Assembly (NCBI RefSeq): GCF_001029505.1
Contig: NZ_LEKH01000001.1
Location: forward strand, 124,001-188,000
DNA: 64,000 nt
Origin: Rubrobacter aplysinae
GTDB lineage: Bacteria; Actinomycetota; Rubrobacteria; Rubrobacterales; Rubrobacteraceae
Direction: 5' to 3'
Part shown: positions 48,887 to 57,955 of the stretch, in pieces
Position numbering within the stretch: the first letter of the stretch is position 1
Layout: every line of letters begins with the position of its first letter
Notes under the pieces: generated by a model
Database searches by the model: none
Told to the model about the DNA's origin: nothing
The model's input: only the letters and a program-made list of their open reading frames with translations
Program-made: the position numbers and the translations under genes

Positions 48887-50941
48887 TTGAGACACGTCTC
48901 TCTGTACCGCAAGTGGCGGCCGAGGAGTATGGCCCAGATCGTGGGCCAGGAGCCGGTCGTGCGTACGCTGGGCCGCGCCATAGACACCGGCCGCGTCTCC
49001 CACGCCTACCTGTTTAGCGGTCCGCGAGGCACCGGGAAGACCTCGACGGCCAAGGTGCTCGCGATGGGGCTCAACTGCCGTAACTCCGACGGTCCTACCT
49101 CCGAGCCTTGTGGGGAGTGCGAGAGCTGCCGGGCTATAGCGGGCAACTCCTCGCTCGACGTGCTGGAGATGGACGCGGCGTCGAACCGGGGGATAGACGA
49201 GATCCGGGAGCTGCGCGACAAGGTGAACCTCGCCCCTTCCTCCGGGCGGTACAAGGTGTACATAATAGACGAGGTCCACATGCTCACGACGGAGGCGTTC
49301 AACGCCCTCCTGAAGATGCTCGAAGAGCCGCCCGAGCACGTGATCTTCGTCCTCGCCACCACGGAGAAGCACCGGGTGCTGCCCACGATCATCAGCCGCT
49401 GCCAGTCCTTCGACTTTCGGCGGCCCGGCGTGCAGGTACTCGCGGATAAGCTCTCGGAGATAGCCGCCGCCGAGGAGATAGAGGCCGAGTCAGAAGCGCT
49501 GACCATTATCGCGCGCGCCGGCGGCGGCTCGTTCCGGGACGCCGAGGGGCTACTGGACCAGCTCGCCTCGTTCGCCGACGGGCCGATCACGGCCACGATG
49601 GTCCGGGACCTGCTCGGCAGCGCGGGCACCGGGGTGCTCGCCGAGACGGTGGACGCCCTGCACGAGCGCCGCACCGCCGACGCCCTGCGCCTACTAGACC
49701 GGATCTCCAACGAGGGCCGCGATCTCGGCCAGTTCACCGGCGAACTGCTGGAGCACCTGCGGCGCGTCATGCTCTTCCCGCACGCCCCAGAGGTCGCGTT
49801 GGCCGAGGTGGGAGAGGCCGGAGAGGAGCGCGACCGCTTGCAGACCCAGGCCGGGACCATCCCTACCGCCGAGGTCGTTCGCTTCGTGGATACGCTAGGC
49901 GCGTCCCTGGGCCGCGCCAAGCGCGGCGGCGACCCCAAGCTGGAGCTCGAGCTCACCTTTCTCCGGCTCACCCGCGACTATGCCGAGCCCTCCGTGGAGG
50001 CGCTGATGGCCCGCATCGAGGCCCTGGAAGGCGCGCTCGCAAACGGAGATAAGGCCGCGGCGGAGGCCCCGCAGTCTGCCGCCACGCCGGAGCCGGATGC
50101 GACTGAGCCTCCTCGTGAAAAGCCCGTACCTCCCGGAGAACGGGAGGGGGCGTCTGCGGAGACGGACCCCGCCGAGACGGACCCCGCCGAGACGGACCCC
50201 GCCGAGGCGCCACCGGCGGCTCCCAACGAGCCCGTCGCCAAGCCTTTGGCTTCGGAGCCGGAGGATTCGAAAGAGCCGAAAGAGCCGAAAGAGCCGAAAG
50301 AGCCGAAAGAGCCTGATCCACCGGCAGAGGCACCGGGAGGAGACGGCGCGCAGCGCGTCGCGGCGCAGTGGCCGGCGGTGATCCAAGAGCTCAAGCGCAA
50401 CCGGCAGGCACTGACCGCGGCGGTGTACGAGGAGGCCCGCGTCCGGGAGTTCGACGGCTCCGTCCTCAAGCTCGTCTTCCCCGAGGAGCAGAGCTTCTAC
50501 GTCGGCATGGCCAACGACCGCAAGCACGCCGACGAGCTGGGCAAGGTGCTGGAGGGACGCCTCGGGGAGCGGCCCCGGCTGGAGATCTCGGCGTACGACG
50601 GCGACGCGCCTCCCGCCTCCGCTCCTACCCGGGCCCCGGCCGATAATCCCGAGCCCGTCCCGGAAGAGCCGCCACTAGAGACCCCCGAGCCGCCCGGTAC
50701 CCCGGAAACCGGGGAAGGGCCGAGCATGGTGGACCGGGGCCACGTGGCGGAGCCCGGTAACCCCCACGTGGGAGACGAGGCGGGGCCCGGAGGCCCCTCG
50801 GGGGCGACGGACGCCGCGGAGAGCACAGGGCCCGATGATATAATCCGGGACCCGCGGGAGGTGGTCGAGATGGCCCGCCAGAGGTTCGGAAACTCTAGCG
50901 GTTCCGGCCGGGACACGACTCAGAGAGGTGGAGGTAGCTAG
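48887..50941 (+). CDS. dnaX: DNA polymerase III subunit gamma/tau
   Basis: Clamp-loader ATPase of 684 residues. The TTG at 48887 begins the conserved LYRKWRPRSMAQIVGQEPVV. Walker A GPRGTGKTSTAK (about residue 45), four zinc-binding cysteines (CRNSDG...CGECESC), Walker B DEVHML and the sensor SRC region of the AAA+ domain follow. The linker (about residues 405-490) contains two intragenic tandem repeats: a 15-bp unit (50159-50206) encoding PAETD and a 9-bp unit (50270-50314) encoding EPK. The C-terminal DNA/alpha-binding region ends in a Pro/Glu/Gly-rich tail. No A-AAA-AAG slippery site is seen. Linked to ybaB and recR. Confidence 0.95.
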   Translation: MRHVSLYRKWRPRSMAQIVGQEPVVRTLGRAIDTGRVSHAYLFSGPRGTGKTSTAKVLAMGLNCRNSDGPTSEPCGECESCRAIAGNSSLDVLEMDAASNRGIDEIRELRDKVNLAPSSGRYKVYIIDEVHMLTTEAFNALLKMLEEPPEHVIFVLATTEKHRVLPTIISRCQSFDFRRPGVQVLADKLSEIAAAEEIEAESEALTIIARAGGGSFRDAEGLLDQLASFADGPITATMVRDLLGSAGTGVLAETVDALHERRTADALRLLDRISNEGRDLGQFTGELLEHLRRVMLFPHAPEVALAEVGEAGEERDRLQTQAGTIPTAEVVRFVDTLGASLGRAKRGGDPKLELELTFLRLTRDYAEPSVEALMARIEALEGALANGDKAAAEAPQSAATPEPDATEPPREKPVPPGEREGASAETDPAETDPAETDPAEAPPAAPNEPVAKPLASEPEDSKEPKEPKEPKEPKEPDPPAEAPGGDGAQRVAAQWPAVIQELKRNRQALTAAVYEEARVREFDGSVLKLVFPEEQSFYVGMANDRKHADELGKVLEGRLGERPRLEISAYDGDAPPASAPTRAPADNPEPVPEEPPLETPEPPGTPETGEGPSMVDRGHVAEPGNPHVGDEAGPGGPSGATDAAESTGPDDIIRDPREVVEMARQRFGNSSGSGRDTTQRGGGS

Positions 50942-50942
50942 C

Positions 50943-51269
50943 ATGGGTGGCAAGAAGGACATGAACAAGATGATGCAGCAGGTCCAGCAGATGCAGCAGC
51001 AGATGCAGGAGGCCCAGGAGGAGCTCGCCAAGGAGACCGTTACCGGCTCCGCGGGCGGCGGCGCGGTTAAGGCCACCGTGACCGGCGCGCTGGAGCTTAC
51101 CTCCGTCGAGATAGACCCGGGCGTCATGGACCCTGAGGACCCGGAGATGCTACAGGACATGGTGCAGGCCGCCGTCAGCGAGGCCCTAAACGGCGCCCAG
51201 GAGATGTCCTCCCAGAAGATGGGCGGTATCACGGGCGGCCTCGGCGACATGGGCATCCCCGGGCTCTAG
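50943..51269 (+). CDS. YbaB/EbfC family nucleoid-associated protein
   Basis: 108-residue DNA-binding protein. The Gln/Met-rich coiled coil (MNKMMQQVQQMQQQMQEAQEEL) followed by TVTGSAGGGAVKATVTGALELTSVEIDP and DMVQAAVSEALNGAQEM is diagnostic. It sits in the conserved dnaX-ybaB-recR order, one base after the dnaX stop and 17 nt before recR. Thought to coat DNA and aid repair with RecR. ATG 50943 has GGTGGAGGTAG upstream. Confidence 0.95.
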   Translation: MGGKKDMNKMMQQVQQMQQQMQEAQEELAKETVTGSAGGGAVKATVTGALELTSVEIDPGVMDPEDPEMLQDMVQAAVSEALNGAQEMSSQKMGGITGGLGDMGIPGL

Positions 51270-51286
51270 GGGGCTCGGGACCACCT

Positions 51287-51886
51287 TTGGCGACCTACGC
51301 GAGGCCCGTCGAGCGCCTCATTACCGAGCTCTCAAAGCTACCTTCCATCGGGCCCAAGAGCGCCCAGCGTATCGCCTTCCACATCGTGCGCGGCCCCGGC
51401 GAGGACGCCTACGGGCTGGCTGAAGCTCTACGTGAGGTGAAGGATAGGATTCGGCCGTGTAAGCGGTGCTTCAACCTCACCGAGGAGGAAGAATGCGACA
51501 TCTGCCGCGACGCGCGTAGGGACGCCGCCGTGATCTGCGCGGTCGAGGACCCGTACGACATCGGGTCCATCGAGAAGACCGGCGAGTACCGAGGGCTGTA
51601 CCACGTGCTGGGGGGCTCGCTCTCGCCGCTGGACGGTATAGAGCCCGAGGACCTGCGTATCGCCGAGCTCGTGGACCGGGTAAAGCAGGAGGGGACCGGG
51701 GAGATAGTGGTCGCGACCAACCCCAATACCACCGGAGAGGCGACGGCCCTGTACATCGCCGAGGAGGTCAAGGATCTCGGCGTGCGGGTCACCGCTCTCG
51801 CCAGTGGCCTGCCCGTCGGCGGCGACCTGGAGTACGCCGACGAGGTGACGCTCGGGCGCGCCTTCGCCGGACGACGCCAGCTCTAG
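51287..51886 (+). CDS. recR: Recombination mediator RecR
   Basis: 199 residues. Helix-hairpin-helix LSKLPSIGPKSAQRIAFHI, Cys4 zinc finger (CKRCFNLTEEEECDIC, about residues 57-72), TOPRIM domain (ICAVEDPYDIGSIEKTGEYRGLYHVLGG, VVATNPNTTGEATALYI) and C-terminal Walker-B-like ALASGLPVGGDLEYADEVTLGRAF. It loads RecA with RecF/RecO at gaps. TTG start, in the dnaX-ybaB-recR operon. Confidence 0.97.
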   Translation: MATYARPVERLITELSKLPSIGPKSAQRIAFHIVRGPGEDAYGLAEALREVKDRIRPCKRCFNLTEEEECDICRDARRDAAVICAVEDPYDIGSIEKTGEYRGLYHVLGGSLSPLDGIEPEDLRIAELVDRVKQEGTGEIVVATNPNTTGEATALYIAEEVKDLGVRVTALASGLPVGGDLEYADEVTLGRAFAGRRQL

Positions 51887-51906
51887 ATCCCCGAGATGAA
51901 CCCCGG

Positions 51907-54171
51907 ATGAACTCACTCGTCTCCCTCTCGCGCGAGACCGTCGAGAGTATCGGCGAGACGGTGGCGACGTTGCCGCCGGGCGAGGCGAGCATGGTGGAGC
52001 GTCCCGAGCTTCATTCCGACCTCTCCGCCGCGCTGGACCGCATCGGGATAGGCAAGCTGTACTCCCATCAGGTAGAGGCCTACGAGCGCCTCGCCGCCGG
52101 GGAGAACGTGATCGTCTCGACCGCCACGGCGAGTGGGAAGTCGCTGTGCTACAAGATCCCGGCCTTCCAGCGCGTGCTGGAGAGCAGATCCAGCCGGGCG
52201 CTGTTTCTGTACCCGACGAAGGCTCTGGCCCAGGACCAGCTCGGCAAGATAGGGGGATTCGGCCTGAAGCGCGTGCACCCGGCGACCTACGACGGCGACA
52301 CCCCGCGCGAGCTGCGCGCCGACCTCCGCCGCCGCTCGAATGTCCTCCTGACCAACCCGGACATGCTTAACATGGGCATCCTGCCCTCGCACGAGTCCTG
52401 GGCGGACTTCTTCCGGAACCTGGAGGTCATAGCGGTAGACGAGGCGCACGTCCTGCGCGGCGTCTTCGGCTCGCACGTCGCCGCCGTGCTGCGGCGCCTG
52501 CGCCGGGTCGCGAATATACACGGAGCAGACCCGAAGTTCGTACTGACCAGCGCAACCATCGCTAACCCGCAGGAGCTGGCGGAGACCCTTACCGGCCTGC
52601 CGTTCTCTCTCGTAGAGAACGACGGCGCGTCCTCCGGCGAGCGGCGGGTAGTGTTTCGGAATCCGCCGCTTCTGGACGAGGAGAAGGGCGAGCGGAGGAG
52701 CCTGCTCGTAGAGGGGGCCGGCGTGTTTTCGGAGCTAGTGGGGCGCGGGGTGAGGACCATCGCCTTCGCAAACACGAGGAAGGCGGCGGAGCTGATCTAC
52801 CGCTACGCCGCCGACCGGCTCGGCAAAGGCGCGGCGGACAAGATCACACCCTACCGCGCCGGATACACGCCCCGGGAGCGGCGCGAGATCGAGGGCAAGC
52901 TGTTCCGGGGAGAGCTTCTCGGCGTGGTCTCCACCAACGCGCTGGAGCTCGGCGTGGACGTGGGCGCTCTGGACGCCGTGGTCTGCTGCGGCTACCCGGG
53001 CTCCGTAGCCTCCATCTGGCAGCAGTGGGGGAGGGCCGGGCGCGGCGAGGGCCCGGCGCTCGCGGTGTACATCGCCGGGCGGGACGCCCTGGACCAGTAC
53101 CTCTTCGAGAACCCCGAGCGGGTGATGGGGCGCCGCGTCGAGGCGGCCCGCGTCACGCTGGAGAACCCCTACATTCTCGGCCCGCATCTGGCGGCGGCCG
53201 CCCACGAGGCGCCGCTGGACGCCGACGACGAGGAGTTCTTCGGTCCCCGTTACCGTGAGGTTGCCAAGGGCCTGATGGACGAGCGCAAGCTGGCCGGGAG
53301 CGGCGGGCGGCTCGTGTACGCCCGCGGGGACCGTCCGGCGGCGGGCATCTCGCTGCGCTCGGCTTCCTCGGCTGCGGTCATGATCGCCGACGAGGAGGGG
53401 GAGGTGATCGGTAACGCCGAGGCCTCCCGCGCGCCCTCCGAGCTGCACCCGGGCGCTACCTACCTGCACCGGGGCCGCTCCTACGAGGTAGACGACCTGG
53501 ACCTCGAGAAAGGCCGCGCCCTCGCAAAGCCCGCCACGGGCCGCTACTACACCAAGCCCCGCATCGACACCGACGTGGAGATAGTCGAGGAAGAGGAGCG
53601 GCGGGAGCTCTCGGGCGGCGCCGTGCTGTGCCGGGGCGCCGTCCGCACCACCGACGCCGTCACCCACTACAAGAAGGTGCAGGTCGCCGACGAGAAGGAG
53701 GTCGGGGTGTATCCGCTGGACCTGCCCGAGGTCACGCTGGATACGCAGGCGCTCTGGCTCACGCTCCCCCCGATACCCCGGGGCGAGAGCGTGAGCTTCG
53801 AGAGCTTCGGTGGAGCCCTGCACGCCGCCGAGCACGGCACTATCGGACTGCTGCCGCTCTTCGCCATGTGCGACCGCTCGGATATAGGCGGCCTCTCTAC
53901 CCCGACACACCGCCAGACGCTGCTGCCCACGGTCTTCGTCTACGACGGATATCCGGGCGGCGTGGGCATCTCGCAGCGCGGCTACGAGGAGTTCGAGGCG
54001 CTTGCCCGCGACACGCTGGGCGTCATCACCCGCTGCCCGTGCGAATCTGGCTGCCCGGGCTGCATACAGTCGCCCAAGTGCGGCAACTGGAACGAGCCGC
54101 TATCCAAGGACGGCGCGGTACAGGTGTTGCGCTACGCCCTCGGCCAGGTGGACCGCTACCCGACGCTATAG
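51907..54171 (+). CDS. DEAH-box helicase with DUF1998/zinc domain, MrfA-like
   Basis: Superfamily 2 helicase of 754 residues. Q-region LYSHQVEAYERL, motif I TATASGKSLCYKIP (about 74-87), motif Ia YPTKALAQDQL, motif II VDEAHVL (DEAH), motif III TSATIANP, motif V VSTNALELGVDVG and motif VI QQWGRAGRG. The C-terminal DUF1998/MZB domain has four clustered cysteines (CPCESGCPGCIQSPKCGNW). Family members such as MrfA act in mitomycin-type crosslink repair, and the gene is adjacent to recR. ATG 51907 overlaps no other gene; 20 nt gap after recR. Confidence 0.93.
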   Translation: MNSLVSLSRETVESIGETVATLPPGEASMVERPELHSDLSAALDRIGIGKLYSHQVEAYERLAAGENVIVSTATASGKSLCYKIPAFQRVLESRSSRALFLYPTKALAQDQLGKIGGFGLKRVHPATYDGDTPRELRADLRRRSNVLLTNPDMLNMGILPSHESWADFFRNLEVIAVDEAHVLRGVFGSHVAAVLRRLRRVANIHGADPKFVLTSATIANPQELAETLTGLPFSLVENDGASSGERRVVFRNPPLLDEEKGERRSLLVEGAGVFSELVGRGVRTIAFANTRKAAELIYRYAADRLGKGAADKITPYRAGYTPRERREIEGKLFRGELLGVVSTNALELGVDVGALDAVVCCGYPGSVASIWQQWGRAGRGEGPALAVYIAGRDALDQYLFENPERVMGRRVEAARVTLENPYILGPHLAAAAHEAPLDADDEEFFGPRYREVAKGLMDERKLAGSGGRLVYARGDRPAAGISLRSASSAAVMIADEEGEVIGNAEASRAPSELHPGATYLHRGRSYEVDDLDLEKGRALAKPATGRYYTKPRIDTDVEIVEEEERRELSGGAVLCRGAVRTTDAVTHYKKVQVADEKEVGVYPLDLPEVTLDTQALWLTLPPIPRGESVSFESFGGALHAAEHGTIGLLPLFAMCDRSDIGGLSTPTHRQTLLPTVFVYDGYPGGVGISQRGYEEFEALARDTLGVITRCPCESGCPGCIQSPKCGNWNEPLSKDGAVQVLRYALGQVDRYPTL

Positions 54172-54246
54172 GGGGCTCCGGGCCGTGGGGGCGACGGTTG
54201 TGTACCATTCGGGCCGGCGGCAGGGCTAAGAAAAGGGGAGAACAAG

Positions 54247-54966
54247 ATGACCGAATCTGGAGACCTCACAGGCAGGGTGGCGCTCGTTAGCGGCGCGAAC
54301 CGGGGGATAGGGTTGGAGATCTCCCGGCGTCTCGCGGCAGAGGGTGTCACCGTCCTCGTCGGGGCGCGCGACGAGGAGAAGGCCGGCAGGGCCGTGGACG
54401 AGATCTCCGCCCCGAACCACGACCTCCGCCCGCGTGTGCTCGACGTGACCGACGAGGAGAGCATCGAGCACCTTATACAGAGCGTTGAGAGGGAGTTCGG
54501 GCGGCTGGACATCCTGGTAAACAACGCGGGCGTCGCCCTGGACAAGGGCGTGAGCGGGGAGAATATAGACCTCGGCGTGGTGCGTGAGACGCTGGAGATC
54601 AACCTGCTGGGAGCCTGGGGTCTCTCGCAGGCCGCGATCCCGCTGATGCGCCGGAACGGCTACGGGCGCATCGTGAACGTGTCGAGCGGCCTCGGCGCGC
54701 TGGAGGATATGGGCGGCGGCGCGCCCGCATACCGGATCTCCAAGACCTCCCTGAACGCCCTTACCCGCATCCTCTCCTCCGAGCTGCGCGGCACCGGAAT
54801 ACTCGTAAACTCGGTCTGCCCCGGCTGGGTCCAGACCGGGATGGGAGGCTCGAACGCCTCCCGGCCCGTGGAGGAGGGCGCGGAGACGCCGGTGTGGGCC
54901 GCCACCTTACCGGCGAACGGCCCGACCGGCGGCTTCTTCCGGGACCGGCGTCAGATCCCCTGGTAG
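54247..54966 (+). CDS. Short-chain dehydrogenase/reductase
   Basis: Classical SDR of 239 residues. Cofactor motif VSGANRGIGLEI (Gly-x3-Gly-x-Gly), VLDVTDEES, NNAGVALD, catalytic Ser in VNVSSGLGAL, Tyr-x3-Lys in YRISKTSLNAL, and PGWVQTGMGG. Similar to carbonyl reductase-like SDRs that use NADPH (Arg in GARDEEK). Substrate unknown. AAAAGGGGAG precedes the ATG. It ends at a hairpin shared with the convergent amidase gene. Confidence 0.94.
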   Translation: MTESGDLTGRVALVSGANRGIGLEISRRLAAEGVTVLVGARDEEKAGRAVDEISAPNHDLRPRVLDVTDEESIEHLIQSVEREFGRLDILVNNAGVALDKGVSGENIDLGVVRETLEINLLGAWGLSQAAIPLMRRNGYGRIVNVSSGLGALEDMGGGAPAYRISKTSLNALTRILSSELRGTGILVNSVCPGWVQTGMGGSNASRPVEEGAETPVWAATLPANGPTGGFFRDRRQIPW

Positions 54967-54978
54967 GCCTCCGGGAAA

Positions 54979-55014
54979 GAGAGGGAGGACTGTCCTGGAC
55001 CGGCCCTCCCTCTC
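54979..55014. terminator. Bidirectional intrinsic terminator
   Basis: 10-bp perfect stem GAGAGGGAGG (54979-54988) with CCTCCCTCTC (55005-55014), between convergent SDR and amidase genes. Confidence 0.75.
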
Positions 55015-55021
55015 GTGCTAC

Positions 55022-55933
55022 TCAGGCGGATACAATCCTCACGGAGTCCGCCACCACGTATCCCTTGCCGCCGGTCCAGCGCGAGACGCGGACGTTCTCG
55101 CGGTCCCCGGCGGCCATCTCGAATGTCCCCAGGGTTACCCACTCGCCGCCGTTCCTACGCTGGTCCACCCGGACCCACTCCAGCCCGGAGGTGGTGTTTA
55201 TCCCGACGGGGGTCGAGGCGTTGTAGCCCGAGGTCGAGGGCCACCAGGCCTGCACCTCGTATCTCCCCGTGGAGGGCACCTTGAACCTGTAGCGTGCCGT
55301 ATCGTTCCTGGCGGCGGGCTTGGTGTAGCGGTAGTTCTTGCCATACCTCTCGCCGCTCCAGCTACTCGCCTTCCAGCCCCTGGACGCGGAGAAGCGTCCT
55401 GAGGCGTTGTCCACTATCTGCTCGTAGCCGCCGGAGGCCGAGCCCGAGAAATCCCGGACGTACCCCAGGTATTTGTTCCAGTCCCAGTAGCGGCCCGGGT
55501 CGGTGTGGGACGCGCCGGACACCTCGTTGTGGCCGAAGATGTGATCGCGGTCCGCCGGTATGTTGAACCGGTCGCAGAGGTACGCGGTTAGCCGGGCGGA
55601 GGAGCGGTACATCGCGCCCGTAAACCAGCTAGGGTCCGAGACGTATCCCTCGTGCTCTATGCCCACGCTCCTCCGGTTTACCGTCCAGTTGCCCGCGTGG
55701 TAGCCGATGTTTAGCTCACTCAACGACTGCCCGAGCTTCCCGTCCGAGGACCGTACGGTGTAGTGGGCGGACACGCCGGCGCTCGGGTTCTGGAACCAGT
55801 TCAGGGCGCTGGACCACGAGCCCTGGGTAACGTGGATGACCACCCAGTCTATCGGGTCGGAGGCCGGGCGATTAGCGGAGGTAAAGTTGTTCGGGTGTGC
55901 CGGATACCATACTGTGGAGGGTTCTTTAGCCAT
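55022..55933 (-). CDS. N-acetylmuramoyl-L-alanine amidase (Amidase_2/PGRP fold) with C-terminal golvesin-like domain
   Basis: Cleaves the lactyl-amide bond between MurNAc and the stem peptide. Residues about 25-160 form the T7-lysozyme/PGRP-like domain with zinc ligands in VVIHVTQGS, AHYTV, YHAGNW, GIEHEGY, GHNEVSGASHTDPG. Residues about 165-303 form a beta-rich domain (YEQIVDNASGRFSAS, RYRFKVPSTGRYEVQAWW, WVTLGTFEMAAGDRENVRVSRWTGGKGYVVADSVRIV) like golvesin C-terminal/xanthan-lyase-type modules, probably for carbohydrate binding. No signal peptide is visible, which is odd for a wall hydrolase. Downstream of a Tat-exported protein on the same strand. Confidence 0.9.
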   Translation of the reverse strand: MAKEPSTVWYPAHPNNFTSANRPASDPIDWVVIHVTQGSWSSALNWFQNPSAGVSAHYTVRSSDGKLGQSLSELNIGYHAGNWTVNRRSVGIEHEGYVSDPSWFTGAMYRSSARLTAYLCDRFNIPADRDHIFGHNEVSGASHTDPGRYWDWNKYLGYVRDFSGSASGGYEQIVDNASGRFSASRGWKASSWSGERYGKNYRYTKPAARNDTARYRFKVPSTGRYEVQAWWPSTSGYNASTPVGINTTSGLEWVRVDQRRNGGEWVTLGTFEMAAGDRENVRVSRWTGGKGYVVADSVRIVSA

Positions 55934-55974
55934 TAGTCTCCTACCTTCCTGGACCTGATGAGCCTACGGGTTTC

Positions 55975-56610
55975 CTAGCCTACGGGAGCCAGCGTAACCC
56001 GCTCGCCGGTGCTGATCGCCTTTGAGGCGCCGCTTTGCAGGGTCTGTATTACCTGCTCCACGTAGAGCTCTCCAGCCCCCACGCCGGCCACCGCGCTCCC
56101 GTTCAGGCCTCTCCTTACGGCGGCGAGGTCCTCGGTAAGTCCGTCTAGCGATTCGGGCACCGGCTCCGAGGCCTCCGCCAGGAGAGCGGCCCCGCCGAGG
56201 ATGTTCGCGGCGCGGTCCGTCTTTAGCGTCCCTTCCGGGAGCCCCGTCAAGCTGGCGGCGTCGCCCAGGGTATCCGTGGTCGGGTTCTTTACCAGGGCCA
56301 TGATCCCGTAAGTCCCCCGGCCCTCGCTCTCTCCGGGGTCGTAGGCGTTGGTCCGGGGCGGGGGCATCTCCCAGCGGGTATTTACGTAGCCCATGGCTAT
56401 GAGCACCTTGACCGACACGTTGTACTCTGTGGCCGCCTTCTCGAACTCCCGGCGGAGCGAGCCGCCTCCCGAGTCCTGCGCCAGCGCGCGGCCGGCTCCG
56501 GCGAAGCCGCCCCCAATAACGGCCGCCCCCGCGAGGCCGGCGCCGCCTAGCTTGAGAAATTCCCTACGCTCCATCTCCCCGGAGCCTGCTCCGGGATACT
56601 CGTCCTTCAT
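55975..56610 (-). CDS. Tat-exported lytic-transglycosylase-like protein
   Basis: 211 residues. Twin-arginine signal MERREFLKLGGAGLAGAAVIGGGF (RR at about residues 15-16) with cleavage near RALA-QDS. The mature part (LRREFEKAATEYNVSVKVLIAMGYVNTRWEM, GTYGIMALVKNP, LTGLPEGTLKTDRAANILGGAALLAEAS) resembles the lysozyme-like fold of Slt/GH23 proteins, with a possible acid in the NTRWE segment. Enzyme activity is uncertain. It precedes the amidase by 41 nt, so the pair may act together on peptidoglycan. The start at 56610 has AAGGAGG just upstream; an ATG 12 codons later begins the Tat motif. Confidence 0.72.
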   Translation of the reverse strand: MKDEYPGAGSGEMERREFLKLGGAGLAGAAVIGGGFAGAGRALAQDSGGGSLRREFEKAATEYNVSVKVLIAMGYVNTRWEMPPPRTNAYDPGESEGRGTYGIMALVKNPTTDTLGDAASLTGLPEGTLKTDRAANILGGAALLAEASEPVPESLDGLTEDLAAVRRGLNGSAVAGVGAGELYVEQVIQTLQSGASKAISTGERVTLAPVG

Positions 56611-56925
56611 CCCCCTCCTTCTGTGGCTCTTTCTGTGGCTCTCTGCATACTGCGCGTAAGGCCGGAGCTCCCTCTTGCGCCCCGCCTCTCTCGCGCATTA
56701 CCCGCACATTACTTCAGGTACCTCTTCGTCACATACAATGTATATTTTAAGCCATACCGACCGCCCCGCCGCAACAGGCACGACATGTCGTACATAAACC
56801 TTGCAAGAGCACCATTTCAGGCGGTGTCGTGCCGAAGCGCCGCATCCTGTGGGTAAGGGGAGCGTCTCCCGCACAATCCCGCATAATGTCGAGTCCGAGA
56901 TCCAGGCGACGAGATAGGAGGCGAG
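56611..56925. other. 315-nt divergent intergenic region
   Basis: Between the Tat protein gene (minus) and birA (plus). It contains an AT-rich island with an 11-bp palindrome ATACAATGTAT at 56733-56743, the probable promoter area, and AGGAGG before the birA TTG. No coding ORF seen. Confidence 0.5.
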
Positions 56926-57807
56926 TTGGGCGAGGCGCACGACGAGACCTTTCCGGGGAGCGGCCTCGACCAGGGCAGCATAGAGCGGCTCGGGAGCCCG
57001 CTGGCGCGCCAGGTAGAGGTACACGAGGCGCTGGGCTCGACGCAGAGCCGGGCCCGGGAGCTCGCCCACGCGGGACCGGAGGACGCGCCGCACGGCACGC
57101 TGGTCGTCTGCGGCGTCCAGACCGGGGGCCGGGGGCGGCAAGGCCGGGTGTGGGGGTCTCCCGCCGGCGGGCTGTGGATGTCCGTGGTGCTACGCCCGGA
57201 TCTCACCGCCGGAGAGGCGTACAGGGTTACCCAGGCCGCCGCCGTCGGGGTGGCGAAAGCCCTCTGGGAGCTCGGGGTCGAGGCGCGCATCAAGTGGCCC
57301 AACGACCTGCTCGTGGACCCGGATGGAGAGGAGGGGGGACGCAAGATCTGCGGCATCCTCGCCGAGTCGAGCGTCGGGGAGGCTTCCGGCCGCTCCGGGC
57401 GGGCCGTCGCCCAGGACCCCGGCGGCCGTCCGGTGGACCACGTCGTGCTCGGTGTCGGCCTGAACGCTAACCTAGATCCCGTGGATCTCGGCGTGGAGCC
57501 CGGCGAGGCGGCGACGGTCAGCTCGGAGCTCGGCGGGGAGGTGCATCTCCTGGCGCTGCTCGCCAAGATCCTCTCCCGCCTCGACCACGAGCTCTCGCGC
57601 GTCACCGGGAACTTCGCGGCCATACTCGACGACTGGAAGGCCCTCGACTGCACCATCGGCGAGCGCGTCCGCGTGCAGAGCTTCGGAAATGAGATACAGG
57701 GGAGGGCGGTGGACCTCACCCCCGGGGGTGCCCTGATAATCCAGGGCCCGCGAGGCAAGGTGGAGGTCTTCGAGGGCGATGTTCAGCGTCTCAGACGGGA
57801 AATATGA
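56926..57807 (+). CDS. birA: Biotin-[acetyl-CoA-carboxylase] ligase
   Basis: Activates biotin to biotinyl-AMP and transfers it to the carrier lysine. 293 residues: STQSRARELAH, GGRGRQGRVWGSPAGGLWMSVVL (biotinyl-AMP loop), IKWPNDLLV (catalytic Lys), GRKICGILAES, GVGLNAN and the C-terminal SH3-like cap (IQGRAVDLTPGGALIIQGPRGKVEVFEGDV). There is no N-terminal helix-turn-helix, so it is a non-repressor BirA. An insertion after LAES (Gly/Ser/Arg-rich, about 148-168) is longer than usual. TTG start with AGGAGG upstream. Confidence 0.94.
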   Translation: MGEAHDETFPGSGLDQGSIERLGSPLARQVEVHEALGSTQSRARELAHAGPEDAPHGTLVVCGVQTGGRGRQGRVWGSPAGGLWMSVVLRPDLTAGEAYRVTQAAAVGVAKALWELGVEARIKWPNDLLVDPDGEEGGRKICGILAESSVGEASGRSGRAVAQDPGGRPVDHVVLGVGLNANLDPVDLGVEPGEAATVSSELGGEVHLLALLAKILSRLDHELSRVTGNFAAILDDWKALDCTIGERVRVQSFGNEIQGRAVDLTPGGALIIQGPRGKVEVFEGDVQRLRREI

Positions 57808-57816
57808 TCCGGGGGG

Positions 57817-57889
<73 letters not shown>

Positions 57890-57942
57890 TTGAACTTGAT
57901 TAGTCTATCTTAGAGTAGGGCGACCTTCCAGCCAGAGTGAGA

Positions 57943-57955
57943 TGAGCTACAGGCG
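57943..57955. repeat. Second copy of a 13-bp tRNA-Arg 5' segment
   Basis: TGAGCTACAGGCG occurs inside the tRNA (57876-57888) and again at 57943-57955, where it forms the last Leu codon and stop of the minus-strand UbiB-like gene plus flanking bases. Confidence 0.7.

Noticed and set aside
48887-50941. Programmed frameshift site in dnaX producing a gamma form
   Set aside because: No A-AAA-AAG or similar slippery heptamer with a following hairpin was found in the linker; the AAAGAGCCG repeats are not slippery in frame.
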